Shown: positions 1 to 6,844 of the stretch, one piece after another
How the letters are laid out: each line of letters opens with the position of its first letter
Numbering within the stretch: the stretch's first letter is position 1
Origin: a virus
Reading direction: 5' to 3' (one strand)
Virus record (IMG/VR): IMGVR_UViG_3300027906_000083
Span: 1-31,122 of that record
Length of the DNA stretch: 31,122 nucleotides
Position numbers and translations under genes: made by a program
The notes under the pieces: model-generated
Databases searched by the model: none
What the model saw: only the letters and a program-made list of their open reading frames with translations
What the model was told of the DNA's origin: nothing

Positions 1-341
1 TGTATTGGTACTAGTAAATCAAATCTACATTTAATTACAATGTCGTATCTAAACTTTTCGTTTAGTTCGTGTGTTCTTTTTAATCTATTTGATTGTTGTA
101 TGCTGTGTAGCATATTGCCACAGAAGCCTCTATGTTTCCAAGGAGTTTCAACAAATGATGCTACTGGGTGTAGCATTTCATTAAGTTTATCCCAATCCTC
201 TTGTGGCTGTCCATCGTCCCAGCTATGGTAAAAGTGATCAACGTTTTTTATATCTTCAAAGAATCTTAACAAGTAAGGAACAGCTCGTAAGCCGGTTCGT
301 AATTGTCCACTCCAACAAATTGCTACTCTAGGCAAGCTCAT
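1..341 (-). CDS. SGQLR-motif glycosyltransferase-like protein, C-terminus cut by window edge
   Basis: An open reading frame of about 113 codons enters from position 341 and runs off the left edge without a stop. The start is fixed by a strong ribosome binding site, AAAGGAGG at 354-347, five bases before the ATG. The start overlaps the end of the preceding gene by 14 bases. The protein begins MSLPRVAICWSGQLRTG and near residue 100 has YDIVIKCRFDLL. Both motifs align with the preceding gene (IAVCVSGQLRG and YDICVRMRYDN), so the two are tandem paralogues. The SGQLR N-terminus with a later D-containing motif is what I associate with uncharacterised glycosyltransferase-like proteins of marine phages. 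The function is inferred and no catalytic residue is proven. That it is a real gene is well supported; its activity is not. Confidence 0.75.
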   Translation of the reverse strand, partial: MSLPRVAICWSGQLRTGLRAVPYLLRFFEDIKNVDHFYHSWDDGQPQEDWDKLNEMLHPVASFVETPWKHRGFCGNMLHSIQQSNRLKRTHELNEKFRYDIVIKCRFDLLVPI

Positions 342-1059
342 GAGAACCTCCTTTGTAGTAATCTTTTTCACGTTTAAGTTTAATAGGCATATATGTCTGT
401 ACTGGTTTAATATTGTTAGCCTTCATATGAAATGCTAAAACGTGTTCAGGCCCGTATGCTTTATCGTCGCTTGTTTCAAACCATTGACGTTTGTATTTTG
501 GTATACAGCTATAAAAGTCACACATACGATCATAATCAAAACTTGTTGTAGCAAAGTAAACATCACTACATCTATACCTATGACCTTTATCAAAACTTTG
601 ATGTATAACGTGTGCTTCGCCCATCTTCATTTGTGATATGTTATAAGGACTTTCAACAAAGTTATCGTATCTCATTCTTACACATATATCATATTCCATA
701 GCATAGTCGTATTCATACTGTTGTTTTAAATGTCCTGCCATCATAACACCATAAAACTGGCTATGGTAGTTAGGGTCGAAGACTGCCCATTCTTTGTCTA
801 CTTCAAAGTCTATTGGATCTTCTATAAGCATCTTCTTAGGCTTTAGTATCTTTTTAATTTCGTTAAATTCTGTATCAGTAATGTCTTTAGCTTCGTGATC
901 TTTTAGTTCATGAGCAACGGCATTAGGAGCCGTTTTATTTGTCCAAGTGTGTAAGAAATAATCTATTTGACAATTATCAGGAAACATTTGTCCCCACGTT
1001 TCAACACACTCACGCCAAGGGCCTCTTAATTGTCCACTAACACATACAGCTATCTTCAT
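328..1059 (-). CDS. SGQLR-motif glycosyltransferase-like protein
   Basis: A 243-residue protein starting MKIAVCVSGQLRGPW. An in-frame ATG five codons upstream (1074) is possible and has GAGG before it, but only three bases away. The start at 1059 forms an ATGA overlap with the stop of the upstream gene, the junction type common in this operon, and aligns with the N-terminus of the downstream paralogue. Visible features are SGQLR at residues 8-12 and YDICVRMRYDN at 123-133, where the acidic residue may play the role of a DxD metal/nucleotide-sugar motif. No signal peptide or membrane segment is seen, so it is probably cytosolic. Its paralogue follows immediately with a 14-base overlap. The glycosyltransferase assignment rests on weak motif resemblance and on the surrounding glycosyltransferase-like genes. 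Confidence 0.7.
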   Translation of the reverse strand: MKIAVCVSGQLRGPWRECVETWGQMFPDNCQIDYFLHTWTNKTAPNAVAHELKDHEAKDITDTEFNEIKKILKPKKMLIEDPIDFEVDKEWAVFDPNYHSQFYGVMMAGHLKQQYEYDYAMEYDICVRMRYDNFVESPYNISQMKMGEAHVIHQSFDKGHRYRCSDVYFATTSFDYDRMCDFYSCIPKYKRQWFETSDDKAYGPEHVLAFHMKANNIKPVQTYMPIKLKREKDYYKGGSHELA

Positions 1060-1301
1060 GTTATCCAATTCCATATTCCTCGTAAAGCAAGTAACATATA
1101 CATTAATTCCATTAATGCTCGAGGTGTGTCTTTATCTTTTATGCCCATATAAATCCATATACTACAAGAGAACAAAGCAACGACCCAGCCCATCCATTGT
1201 ACAGCAGGATCACCACCACTTAGAATAAACGCTCCTACCATGGCTAGAATAAATCCTATCCATCGCCAGCCATCTATTTCTTTGTAGTATCTTATTTTCA
1301 T
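1056..1301 (-). CDS. Small membrane protein (DUF6552/PnuC-C-terminus-like)
   Basis: An 81-residue hydrophobic protein with about three predicted membrane segments: roughly residues 14-29, 33-52 and 62-80. The C-terminal half (GIKDKDTPRALMELMYM followed by a hydrophobic stretch ending GIWNWI) resembles the last helices of PnuC-type nicotinamide riboside transporters and a family of short proteins I recall as DUF6552. It is far too short for a full transporter. It overlaps its neighbour on each side by four bases (ATGA), so it is translationally coupled. I infer an inner-membrane location; the role is unknown. It may act together with the next membrane protein, whose gene lies directly upstream. 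Confidence 0.6.
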   Translation of the reverse strand: MKIRYYKEIDGWRWIGFILAMVGAFILSGGDPAVQWMGWVVALFSCSIWIYMGIKDKDTPRALMELMYMLLALRGIWNWIT

Positions 1302-1612
1302 AGTTCGTTTATTACCTGATCAAATACTTCTTCGCCTAGAATGTTATACAATAACACACCTAAGAATATAAACCATAATAACCAAAATACATAATAGCCT
1401 AGTTTAGTCCAACCTAATCCTAATATCTTGTATACTGTTTTCATAGGCAAATACTTTTCAAATAGTGTAGTAATATCCCATACAAATTTAAGCATAATAA
1501 TCCACATGAATGCTCTAAAGTATTTGTTCTTTATATCAGACACTTTAAAATTTGCCTGTGCTTCTTTTACTTTTTTATCGTGTGCTTTATATTTTTCCCA
1601 AAGTTTTTTCAT
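1298..1612 (-). CDS. Hypothetical two-helix membrane protein
   Basis: A 104-residue protein with a highly charged lysine-rich N-terminus (first 25 residues) and a helix around residues 33-50. A strongly hydrophobic segment follows at about 72-93 (YYVFWLLWFIFLGVLLYNIL), then a short acidic tail. Positive N-terminal charge suggests the N-terminus faces the cytoplasm. It is joined by four-base ATGA overlaps to the gene on each side. No family is recognised. Being coupled to a second small membrane protein suggests that the pair forms a membrane complex, which is only inference. Confidence 0.6.
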   Translation of the reverse strand: MKKLWEKYKAHDKKVKEAQANFKVSDIKNKYFRAFMWIIMLKFVWDITTLFEKYLPMKTVYKILGLGWTKLGYYVFWLLWFIFLGVLLYNILGEEVFDQVINEL

Positions 1613-2046
1613 TTTATTTGTCCTATGTAGTCACTACATATACCAGCAACGTTTTTATATTCTTCCATAGATTCTACTTTACCCATATGACAAACAATAC
1701 TCTTATTTGTATAGATATTGTTGTTGCTGTGTGTCCATATATAACCACTTGATGTTAATGTTACGTCATCTTCTTGATGCCAAAAAAAGTTTGGCACTTT
1801 ACTATCAATCATAAAATGTAATGCTTGTTCGTTTTTAGCATGGCACCATAAGCCGGGTATCTGTAACATTTTTTCATTTACAGAGTGACTAGGTCTATCG
1901 TGTCCTAAATATACCATACTGTTCTTTACCCAAACATCTATTTCTACATCATAACCTTCAGCTAACGCTTCGAAGATGTATACAGGGTGATTCTCTCTTT
2001 CAAGGTTAGGCCCGTTTATGTTTCCACGATGACTTATAAGTTTCAT
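1609..2046 (-). CDS. Short glycerophosphodiester phosphodiesterase-like protein
   Basis: A 145-residue protein with the start of the GDPD (PF03009-type) signature: SHRGN at residues 5-9, REN at 17-19, E35-I-D37 and LGHD with His49. In known GDPDs the His-Arg pair, the Glu/Asp metal ligands and the second His make up the catalytic centre, so the catalytic half looks intact. The protein is clearly shorter than typical GDPDs of about 240 residues or more, so a full TIM barrel is unlikely unless it is minimal or oligomeric. Possible substrates are glycerophosphodiesters or another phosphodiester, such as a teichoic-acid or glycan linkage. It overlaps the ferredoxin reductase gene upstream and the membrane protein gene downstream by four bases each. 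Similar short forms occur, to my recollection, in other marine phages. Confidence 0.75.
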   Translation of the reverse strand: MKLISHRGNINGPNLERENHPVYIFEALAEGYDVEIDVWVKNSMVYLGHDRPSHSVNEKMLQIPGLWCHAKNEQALHFMIDSKVPNFFWHQEDDVTLTSSGYIWTHSNNNIYTNKSIVCHMGKVESMEEYKNVAGICSDYIGQIK

Positions 2047-2750
2047 CCAACAAATGCCTTTTCCTGTACAAAGTTTCCTGCTGTTGACTTGTTACCTTCA
2101 TGCCATCCTCGTTCTGTTAGGTAGCTTTTCATTTCTGTATTAAAGGCAGTACTACCACACAGCATAACTTTATCTTTTTCTGGAGTAGCTTGTTCAAATA
2201 CTTTGCCTTCTTTGATTAAGTTTGTAATTCTTCCTGGTCTATAAAATTCTTCTCTAGTAACTGTTGGAATAAAAGTACAATTAGATTCCCTTAATATATT
2301 ATGGTAAGCATCTTGTTCTTGAATAGTTCTAGTAGTCCATGTAACATAAATTTTATCAAAGTCGCTGTACGTTGCTGGATCACGTAGCAAACTCATAAAA
2401 GGAGCAATACCTGTTCCAGTTGCCATCAACCAGAGGTTGCCACCTAGTTCAATGTTTTGTGTTATTAATGTTCCTGTAGTTTTGCCTCCTACATATAAGT
2501 CGTCACCAACTTTGATATGTTGTAGCTTACTTGTTAAAGGACCATCAGGTACTTTAATACTATAAAACTCTAGCTCTTCATCATACGGTCCACTACAAAT
2601 ACTGTAAGCTCGTTTAGGAGCAGAGTCATAATCACCCATGCCTACCATAACAAACTCGCCTGCTCTAAACCTAAAAGTTTTAGGTCTCTCTGTTGTAATT
2701 TTAAATAGTGAATCGGTGTAGTGTGTAACACCTGTTACTTTAACGATCAT
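2043..2750 (-). CDS. fpr: Ferredoxin/flavodoxin-NADP+ reductase (Fpr-type)
   Basis: A 235-residue FAD enzyme that exchanges electrons between NADPH and ferredoxin or flavodoxin. The FAD-binding RAYSICS motif is at residues 47-53. The NADP-binding GTGIAPF motif falls near residues 108-117 and a CGS motif lies near 195. The C-terminus FVQEKAFVG matches the bacterial Fpr subclass, whose last residues stack on FAD. The length fits the family. The start at 2750 is chosen because GGAGG at 2763-2759 lies eight bases upstream and the ATG overlaps the previous stop as ATGA. An upstream in-frame ATG at 2765 would place that site inside the gene. It sits among glycosyltransferase-like genes, and no ferredoxin or flavodoxin gene is visible in the window, so the partner must be host-encoded or elsewhere in the phage. 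Confidence 0.9.
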   Translation of the reverse strand: MIVKVTGVTHYTDSLFKITTERPKTFRFRAGEFVMVGMGDYDSAPKRAYSICSGPYDEELEFYSIKVPDGPLTSKLQHIKVGDDLYVGGKTTGTLITQNIELGGNLWLMATGTGIAPFMSLLRDPATYSDFDKIYVTWTTRTIQEQDAYHNILRESNCTFIPTVTREEFYRPGRITNLIKEGKVFEQATPEKDKVMLCGSTAFNTEMKSYLTERGWHEGNKSTAGNFVQEKAFVG

Positions 2751-3235
2751 AAAAAATGCCTCCATTTAATTTTTAGGTTAGCATATTCAATCGATTTCAT
2801 CTTAGATTTCCACTCCTCTATTAATGCCATATCCCATTGTGCTTGTTGGGTATTGTCCATATCCCACGGAGTAGGTTTAACCCAACTCCACTTTTTGTCT
2901 TTGTTTAGTCTGTTACTTAAACAGTCAAACCCTACAGTATGAACTTCAGTTGCTCCTTTGTCGACAGCATATTTCATTTGTAGTGTTCCAGTAATATCTT
3001 CTTCATCGGCTGTACTAGGTATAATAAAATTATCTCGAGTATTCCACTTGGTTATTATATCACCAGTATAGTCTTCGCTAATTGTTTCTGCTGGATCTTT
3101 ATCTGCTACAGCAATACAATCAACTTTAAATTCTCTGTATTGATACTTTGTACCAATTTTATAATCGTATGTATCGTTAACTATATGTAAGTTATTTCTT
3201 AAACTTACACCATTACCTATACATAGAATTTTCAT
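2747..3235 (-). CDS. Rossmann-like GNG protein, DUF115/sialyltransferase-like
   Basis: A 162-residue protein opening MKILCIGNGVSL, a beta strand plus glycine-rich loop at residues 7-12. It also has VDCIAVAD at 38-45 and EVHTVGFD at 97-104. This order (GNGxSL near the N-terminus, a second strand, then a VGFD-type strand) resembles the DUF115/MptE-like and GT42 sialyltransferase folds that bind CMP- or other nucleotide-linked substrates. The match is by pattern only. The protein lacks the C-terminal half of a full GT42 enzyme. The last 35 residues are rich in Trp and Lys. It overlaps both neighbours by four bases (ATGA), within a run of glycosyltransferase-like genes, which supports a role in sugar transfer or sugar-nucleotide binding. 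Confidence 0.6.
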   Translation of the reverse strand: MKILCIGNGVSLRNNLHIVNDTYDYKIGTKYQYREFKVDCIAVADKDPAETISEDYTGDIITKWNTRDNFIIPSTADEEDITGTLQMKYAVDKGATEVHTVGFDCLSNRLNKDKKWSWVKPTPWDMDNTQQAQWDMALIEEWKSKMKSIEYANLKIKWRHFL

Positions 3236-4152
3236 TTAGCATCTCTTTCCGTTAACATAATACCAAATCGTTTAGGATTAGTATAAACCATCTTAAACCA
3301 TCTACTAGCATCAGCGTCTAGGTCTGCTATTCTAAATTGTAAATCTCTTCTTAGTAACTGTCCGTATTCAGCAATAGCTTCATTTCGTAAAGCTACATTA
3401 TCAAACTTTTCTAATTGTTCTTTACACCAAGGTTGCATGAAATCATAATTAGCAATTTGTGTATGGTCCCAACGTTCAACGTTAACCATGTAAGTACTCA
3501 TTCTAGCACCTAGTATAGCCCAGTCGCCGTACGGCATATCTCTTCCTACACTACACCAAATAGCTAAACGGTGTAAGTTCTTCCAATGATTTTTTTCTAA
3601 GTATTCCCACTTGTCTGGAAGTATACCTTGATCTAAACTTAACTTAACACCTTCACGTACTCCTGCTCTAAAGGCTTGTTCTGGACTTCCGTTAACAACA
3701 ACATCACTCATAGTGTCTGCCATTTGGAAGTATGTAACCATCCAACAAAAGTCTACAGCGTCTTGTTCGTTTGTTGCTTTCTCATGACTTTCCATATTAG
3801 TAATGATGTGTTTTGGCCAAAGTTTAACACCACCGTTTCCATATGCCAAACCGTTGATAACATTATGTCCACACCAACTGAATACATAGTCCTTTTGTGT
3901 TTCATCATCTATTTCTAATTGTTCGTCAAAGAATTCTTCACGTACTGTATTATCGCCATCGATAGTAAACACTCTATCTGTTTCACTTATTTGCCCAGCT
4001 TTATTATGTGCCGCATCAAATCCTTTAACACCGTGTACACGTTTAGCCCATGGGCATTTACTTTTTAAATCAGCCCAGTTCTTTTCAGCATTGGGTTCAT
4101 CATACGAAATGTATACTACATCAAAATCGCTTACTTTATATCTATTAATCAT
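3232..4152 (-). CDS. Glycosyltransferase-like protein (GT-A type, DGD motif)
   Basis: A 306-residue protein. The N-terminus DVVYISYDEPNAEKNW (residues 11-26) and VFTIDGDNTV (61-70) are typical of a GT-A nucleotide-sugar-binding half: a strand, then a D-x-D metal site (D65-G-D67) at the end of a second core strand. A CGHNVINGLAYGNGGVKLW segment at about 94-112 could line the acceptor or sugar pocket. The C-terminal third is Trp-rich and helical. It overlaps the upstream gene by eight bases and the downstream gene by four. Donor and acceptor cannot be read from the sequence. I recall similar proteins in marine T4-like phages, often simply annotated as glycosyltransferases. Confidence 0.7.
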   Translation of the reverse strand: MINRYKVSDFDVVYISYDEPNAEKNWADLKSKCPWAKRVHGVKGFDAAHNKAGQISETDRVFTIDGDNTVREEFFDEQLEIDDETQKDYVFSWCGHNVINGLAYGNGGVKLWPKHIITNMESHEKATNEQDAVDFCWMVTYFQMADTMSDVVVNGSPEQAFRAGVREGVKLSLDQGILPDKWEYLEKNHWKNLHRLAIWCSVGRDMPYGDWAILGARMSTYMVNVERWDHTQIANYDFMQPWCKEQLEKFDNVALRNEAIAEYGQLLRRDLQFRIADLDADASRWFKMVYTNPKRFGIMLTERDAK

Positions 4153-4714
4153 TGACTGTCCTATAGCTTACTAACATCTCTAAATTATTTCTAGATATGA
4201 GAGATATTTGTTTTGTGTTAATGTATTCTGGTATATCGAACTCATGTTTTCCAGTTGATTGAAAATCAATTCTCTTTAACATTTTTGAATATTGCCCTTT
4301 GGGTGTAACCCAAATTGTTTTCTTATCAGGAAGACTACCTTTAGATTCTAGTTTTAATTTCCTAGTATCCACGTTAAATTCAAAATTAAATAAACGTTTA
4401 GGATTGTACTCATTGATAAGATGAACACGGTTGGAAGATGACATAGCATCTTTACTAATATTTATTAATTGAGGAGGACTCTGACTACAGTCTACCATCC
4501 ATGCTTTTAAGCTACCCTCAGATAGTTCTACATACCTTTCTTTGCTTACTCTAATAAACTTCTCATCTTTCATATCCTCAGATTCACGAGGACTTAATAA
4601 AAGTATTTGTCCAAAGTCGTTATGGTAAACCCTATGCTGACTAGCATTAGTAGTAGGGGTAACGTCCATACTAAACAGTTGATCAACTAGGGACTGTACA
4701 TCTTCTTGTTTCAT
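4145..4714 (-). CDS. Hypothetical protein in glycosyltransferase operon
   Basis: A 189-residue protein of unknown family. No signal peptide, membrane segment or recognisable catalytic motif is visible. The composition alternates short strands with polar loops (for example LFNFEFNVDTRKLKLES near residues 107-124 and KTIWVTPKGQYSKMLKRIDF near 131-150), suggesting a mostly beta fold. It may be a structural or accessory subunit rather than an enzyme. It starts in an ATGA overlap with the GT8-like gene upstream and ends with an eight-base overlap with the next glycosyltransferase-like gene, so it is expected to be made together with them. Function unknown. Confidence 0.6.
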   Translation of the reverse strand: MKQEDVQSLVDQLFSMDVTPTTNASQHRVYHNDFGQILLLSPRESEDMKDEKFIRVSKERYVELSEGSLKAWMVDCSQSPPQLINISKDAMSSSNRVHLINEYNPKRLFNFEFNVDTRKLKLESKGSLPDKKTIWVTPKGQYSKMLKRIDFQSTGKHEFDIPEYINTKQISLISRNNLEMLVSYRTVND

Positions 4715-5589
4715 TTTGCTAGTTCCTCTAATCGGTTAATATGGTCATCTGTAAGCCACTTCTTAACGTGATAATGTAATGGCTTTGTTTGTAAGTAATT
4801 GTTAATAAAGCATCTGCCTTCTTCGTCCCAACTATCCATTAAGTATTCTGTCCAATCTAAGTCTTGTACTTTATAATCTAATAGTCCTTGACATTTACTT
4901 TTTAAGTGTACAAAAGTAAAACTAGGAATAGGTTTAACTTTATCTTTCCATTCTAATAATCTAATAGCAAGTCCATAAACTTCATCTGTAGCAGGCCAAC
5001 GTACTTTATTGTGTCTAATATATTCCCAACTATAGTCGTCCCAATTTTTAAATATGTCTTCACATAAATTAAAAAACTTTCTTGCTTCTTTACTTTGTCT
5101 AAAATAAGTTAAGGCCGCGTATCCTCTGTATAAATTATTTCTATCAAACTGTTTACTATAATAACTTACATCTGCTTTATGTCCTTTAAACGTAATAGGA
5201 TTGTTACACATTTGTACAGGAAAGCGTCTAGCTAATATATTCCACCAGTCGCTGTGATCGTGTGTAAACAACATATCAGCATCTAAACAAATTGTTTCTT
5301 TGTAAGGTGTCATATGATATGCTTTCCACCAGTTATGTAATTTCCAGTTATGAGGTAATGCTTCGTCTGTCCAAGGAATAGTAACTACTTCATCAAATAC
5401 TTCTTTGTAGTTTTCTGGCAAACGTTTTTGATCTTCTTCTGTCATACCAACTGCTAGGTATGGTGCTTCTGTTTGACTTGCTTTTAAACTTAAAGCTAAA
5501 GCATAAGCCATTCGAGGATAGTCACCAAACTTCTCGCTGTATTGTGCTATTGTAAAAAAGCCTCGCTGTCTTTTATATTCTCTAGCCAT
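4711..5589 (-). CDS. GT8-like glycosyltransferase (DAD motif)
   Basis: A 292-residue protein. MTPYKETICLDADMLF (residues 93-108) has the hallmark D-x-D of family 8-like GT-A enzymes (D103-A-D105). It is preceded by helices carrying NWKLHNWWKAY, in the place where GT8 enzymes have K and Y/W residues ahead of the metal site. A later FVHLKSKCQG (about 226-235) may supply the conserved His-Lys that contacts the diphosphate. The upstream gene product has the same motif at the same residue number (LTPYDETILIDSDYLI), so the two are diverged tandem duplicates. It overlaps the upstream gene by eight bases and the downstream gene by four. Donor and acceptor are unknown. The class assignment is likely right. 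Confidence 0.75.
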   Translation of the reverse strand: MAREYKRQRGFFTIAQYSEKFGDYPRMAYALALSLKASQTEAPYLAVGMTEEDQKRLPENYKEVFDEVVTIPWTDEALPHNWKLHNWWKAYHMTPYKETICLDADMLFTHDHSDWWNILARRFPVQMCNNPITFKGHKADVSYYSKQFDRNNLYRGYAALTYFRQSKEARKFFNLCEDIFKNWDDYSWEYIRHNKVRWPATDEVYGLAIRLLEWKDKVKPIPSFTFVHLKSKCQGLLDYKVQDLDWTEYLMDSWDEEGRCFINNYLQTKPLHYHVKKWLTDDHINRLEELAK

Positions 5590-6406
5590 AAAGTTCTACA
5601 AACCTATCGTAATATTTTTCTATTTCAAATTTATTCAGTAAATGAACATTTGTATCTTTTAATCTTACAGGACCTTCGCCTGTGTTAAGTGTTATACTTC
5701 CTTTGTTTACTTCTATAATTGATTCAGGAGCATAGCTATTAATTTGTCTTGTAGGTAACGGTTTCATCCATCCATCAGTATGTCCGTTTACAATATGTGA
5801 TGCTATAGCGGCCGTTAAATCATTTCTATAAAATGTATAAGGACTGTTATACGTTGTAGTATAAAAGTCATTGTTTTCTTTTATTTCTTTTGCTACTGTA
5901 AACCATTGTTCTGTTTCTTCACACTTTCTAAAGTAACATACAGTAAACCAATGTATATTTGGGTAACCATCTGTAATAACTTGTTCGTAAATATGTTCTT
6001 GATGTTTAGCAGGAGTTCTGCTTGTTGTGTTCATTAGCATAGGTTCTACATTTTCCCATACATTGTTTAATAATGAATTTTGTATTAAGTAGTCGCTATC
6101 TATTAATATAGTTTCGTCATATGGTGTTAAGTCGTATGCTAATAGTCTATCTAAGTTATACCAAGTTATGTCTTGTCGTTTACCTTCAACGTAAACGCCT
6201 CTACCATTAACAATTTCTATATCATTTAAGAATATTACTTTATCCCAAACGTCACTAGTGTTGTCTTTATAATCTTCTTCAAATGTAATTAAGGAAATAG
6301 GAACATTAAGATAATGCTTGGCCATTAGCCCAGCCACCTCTGCCTGCTTTATATAATTAAACTGTTCGTTATTTTTGGCAAATATTAATAGGCCTTTAGT
6401 CGTCAT
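5582..6406 (-). CDS. GT8-like glycosyltransferase paralogue (DSD motif)
   Basis: A 274-residue protein with a GT-A style N-terminus (KGLLIFAKNNEQFNYIKQAE, residues 4-23) and LTPYDETILIDSDYLI at 93-108 (D103-S-D105 as the presumed metal site). IHWFTVCYFRKCEETEQWF at about 151-169 corresponds to the YRGYAALTYFR segment of the next gene product. NVHLLNKFEIEKYY near the C-terminus gives the possible C-terminal His-x-x-x-Lys. It is probably a nucleotide-sugar-dependent transferase in the cytosol. The start at 6406 overlaps the upstream gene by 11 bases. It is paired in tandem with a diverged copy, suggesting successive sugar additions to the same acceptor; that step is inference. Confidence 0.75.
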   Translation of the reverse strand: MTTKGLLIFAKNNEQFNYIKQAEVAGLMAKHYLNVPISLITFEEDYKDNTSDVWDKVIFLNDIEIVNGRGVYVEGKRQDITWYNLDRLLAYDLTPYDETILIDSDYLIQNSLLNNVWENVEPMLMNTTSRTPAKHQEHIYEQVITDGYPNIHWFTVCYFRKCEETEQWFTVAKEIKENNDFYTTTYNSPYTFYRNDLTAAIASHIVNGHTDGWMKPLPTRQINSYAPESIIEVNKGSITLNTGEGPVRLKDTNVHLLNKFEIEKYYDRFVELYG

Positions 6407-6746
6407 AAGTTAATATCTCTTCTACACTTCTTGCTGTTACTATTTTATTTTGTTCTGCTATAGCACGATTTTGTTCTTGAACGTAAGTATCTAATATAAG
6501 TTTCATAAAACTTTTAACTTCTATTTCGATTGGATTATTGTTTCTGTCGTCTATGACAGCTTTTTCGTAACCTTTACGTTCGAGTAAATCTAATAAGTTT
6601 AGTAGTGTAGGATTGATATTAAACATACCACCGTTATGCCCGATAGTAAGTCTTTCGTCTTTTAACTCTTTAAGTAATTCTAATTGACGATTTTGGACTT
6701 GTCTGTAATTTGCTTGTTTGAATAGATCTGTTGTTTCTTGAGTCAT
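6396..6746 (-). CDS. Small hypothetical protein, first gene of accessory operon
   Basis: A 116-residue protein starting MTQETTDLFKQ. An in-frame ATG at 6800 would add 18 residues, but that start lies at the transcription start expected from the promoter just upstream, and a GAAGGA ribosome binding site (6757-6752) sits five bases before the ATG at 6746. I therefore prefer 6746. The protein is mostly helical and charged, with ERLTIGHNGGMFNINPTLLNLL in the centre (about residues 31-52). It shows no membrane segment. The C-terminus EEILTYDD overlaps the next gene by 11 bases. No family is recognised with confidence. As the promoter-proximal gene it could be expressed most strongly. Confidence 0.65.
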   Translation of the reverse strand: MTQETTDLFKQANYRQVQNRQLELLKELKDERLTIGHNGGMFNINPTLLNLLDLLERKGYEKAVIDDRNNNPIEIEVKSFMKLILDTYVQEQNRAIAEQNKIVTARSVEEILTYDD

Positions 6747-6768
6747 CGATTTCCTTCTTCTATAAACT

Positions 6769-6807
6769 AAAAATAGCGAGTTGTGATTTAACACATACAC
6801 TCGCTAT
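6769..6807 (-). terminator. Hairpin with T-run overlapping the promoter
   Basis: Minus-strand inverted repeat ATAGCGAGT (6807-6799) and ACTCGCTAT (6781-6773) with a 17-base loop. The loop itself contains TGTG/CACA that can extend the stem, and TTTTT follows at 6773-6769. It has the form of a rho-independent terminator for transcripts coming from the fibre gene ending at 6845. Its 5' arm overlaps the -10 element and lies almost entirely upstream of the predicted transcription start. Alternatively the dyad is a repressor operator. Confidence 0.6.
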
Positions 6808-6834
6808 TATATAGTCTTTGGATTAGGGTGTCAA
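6806..6834 (-). promoter_or_regulatory. Perfect-consensus sigma-70-type promoter
   Basis: On the minus strand TTGACA (6834-6829) and TATAAT (6811-6806) are separated by exactly 17 bases, the ideal housekeeping sigma-70 promoter. Transcription should begin near 6800-6798, giving a leader of about 53 bases before the ATG at 6746. It would drive the accessory operon (6746 to 1 and beyond) with host RNA polymerase, separately from the late structural genes. Confidence 0.85.
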
Positions 6835-6844
6835 GTATTTTTTA

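Noticed and set aside
328-1074. Start at 1074 for the SGQLR protein, five codons longer
   Set aside because: The GAGG before it is only three bases away. The start at 1059 gives the ATGA junction common in this operon and aligns with its paralogue.
2043-2765. Start at 2765 for the ferredoxin reductase
   Set aside because: It would put the GGAGG site inside the gene. The ATG at 2750 has that site eight bases upstream and an ATGA overlap.
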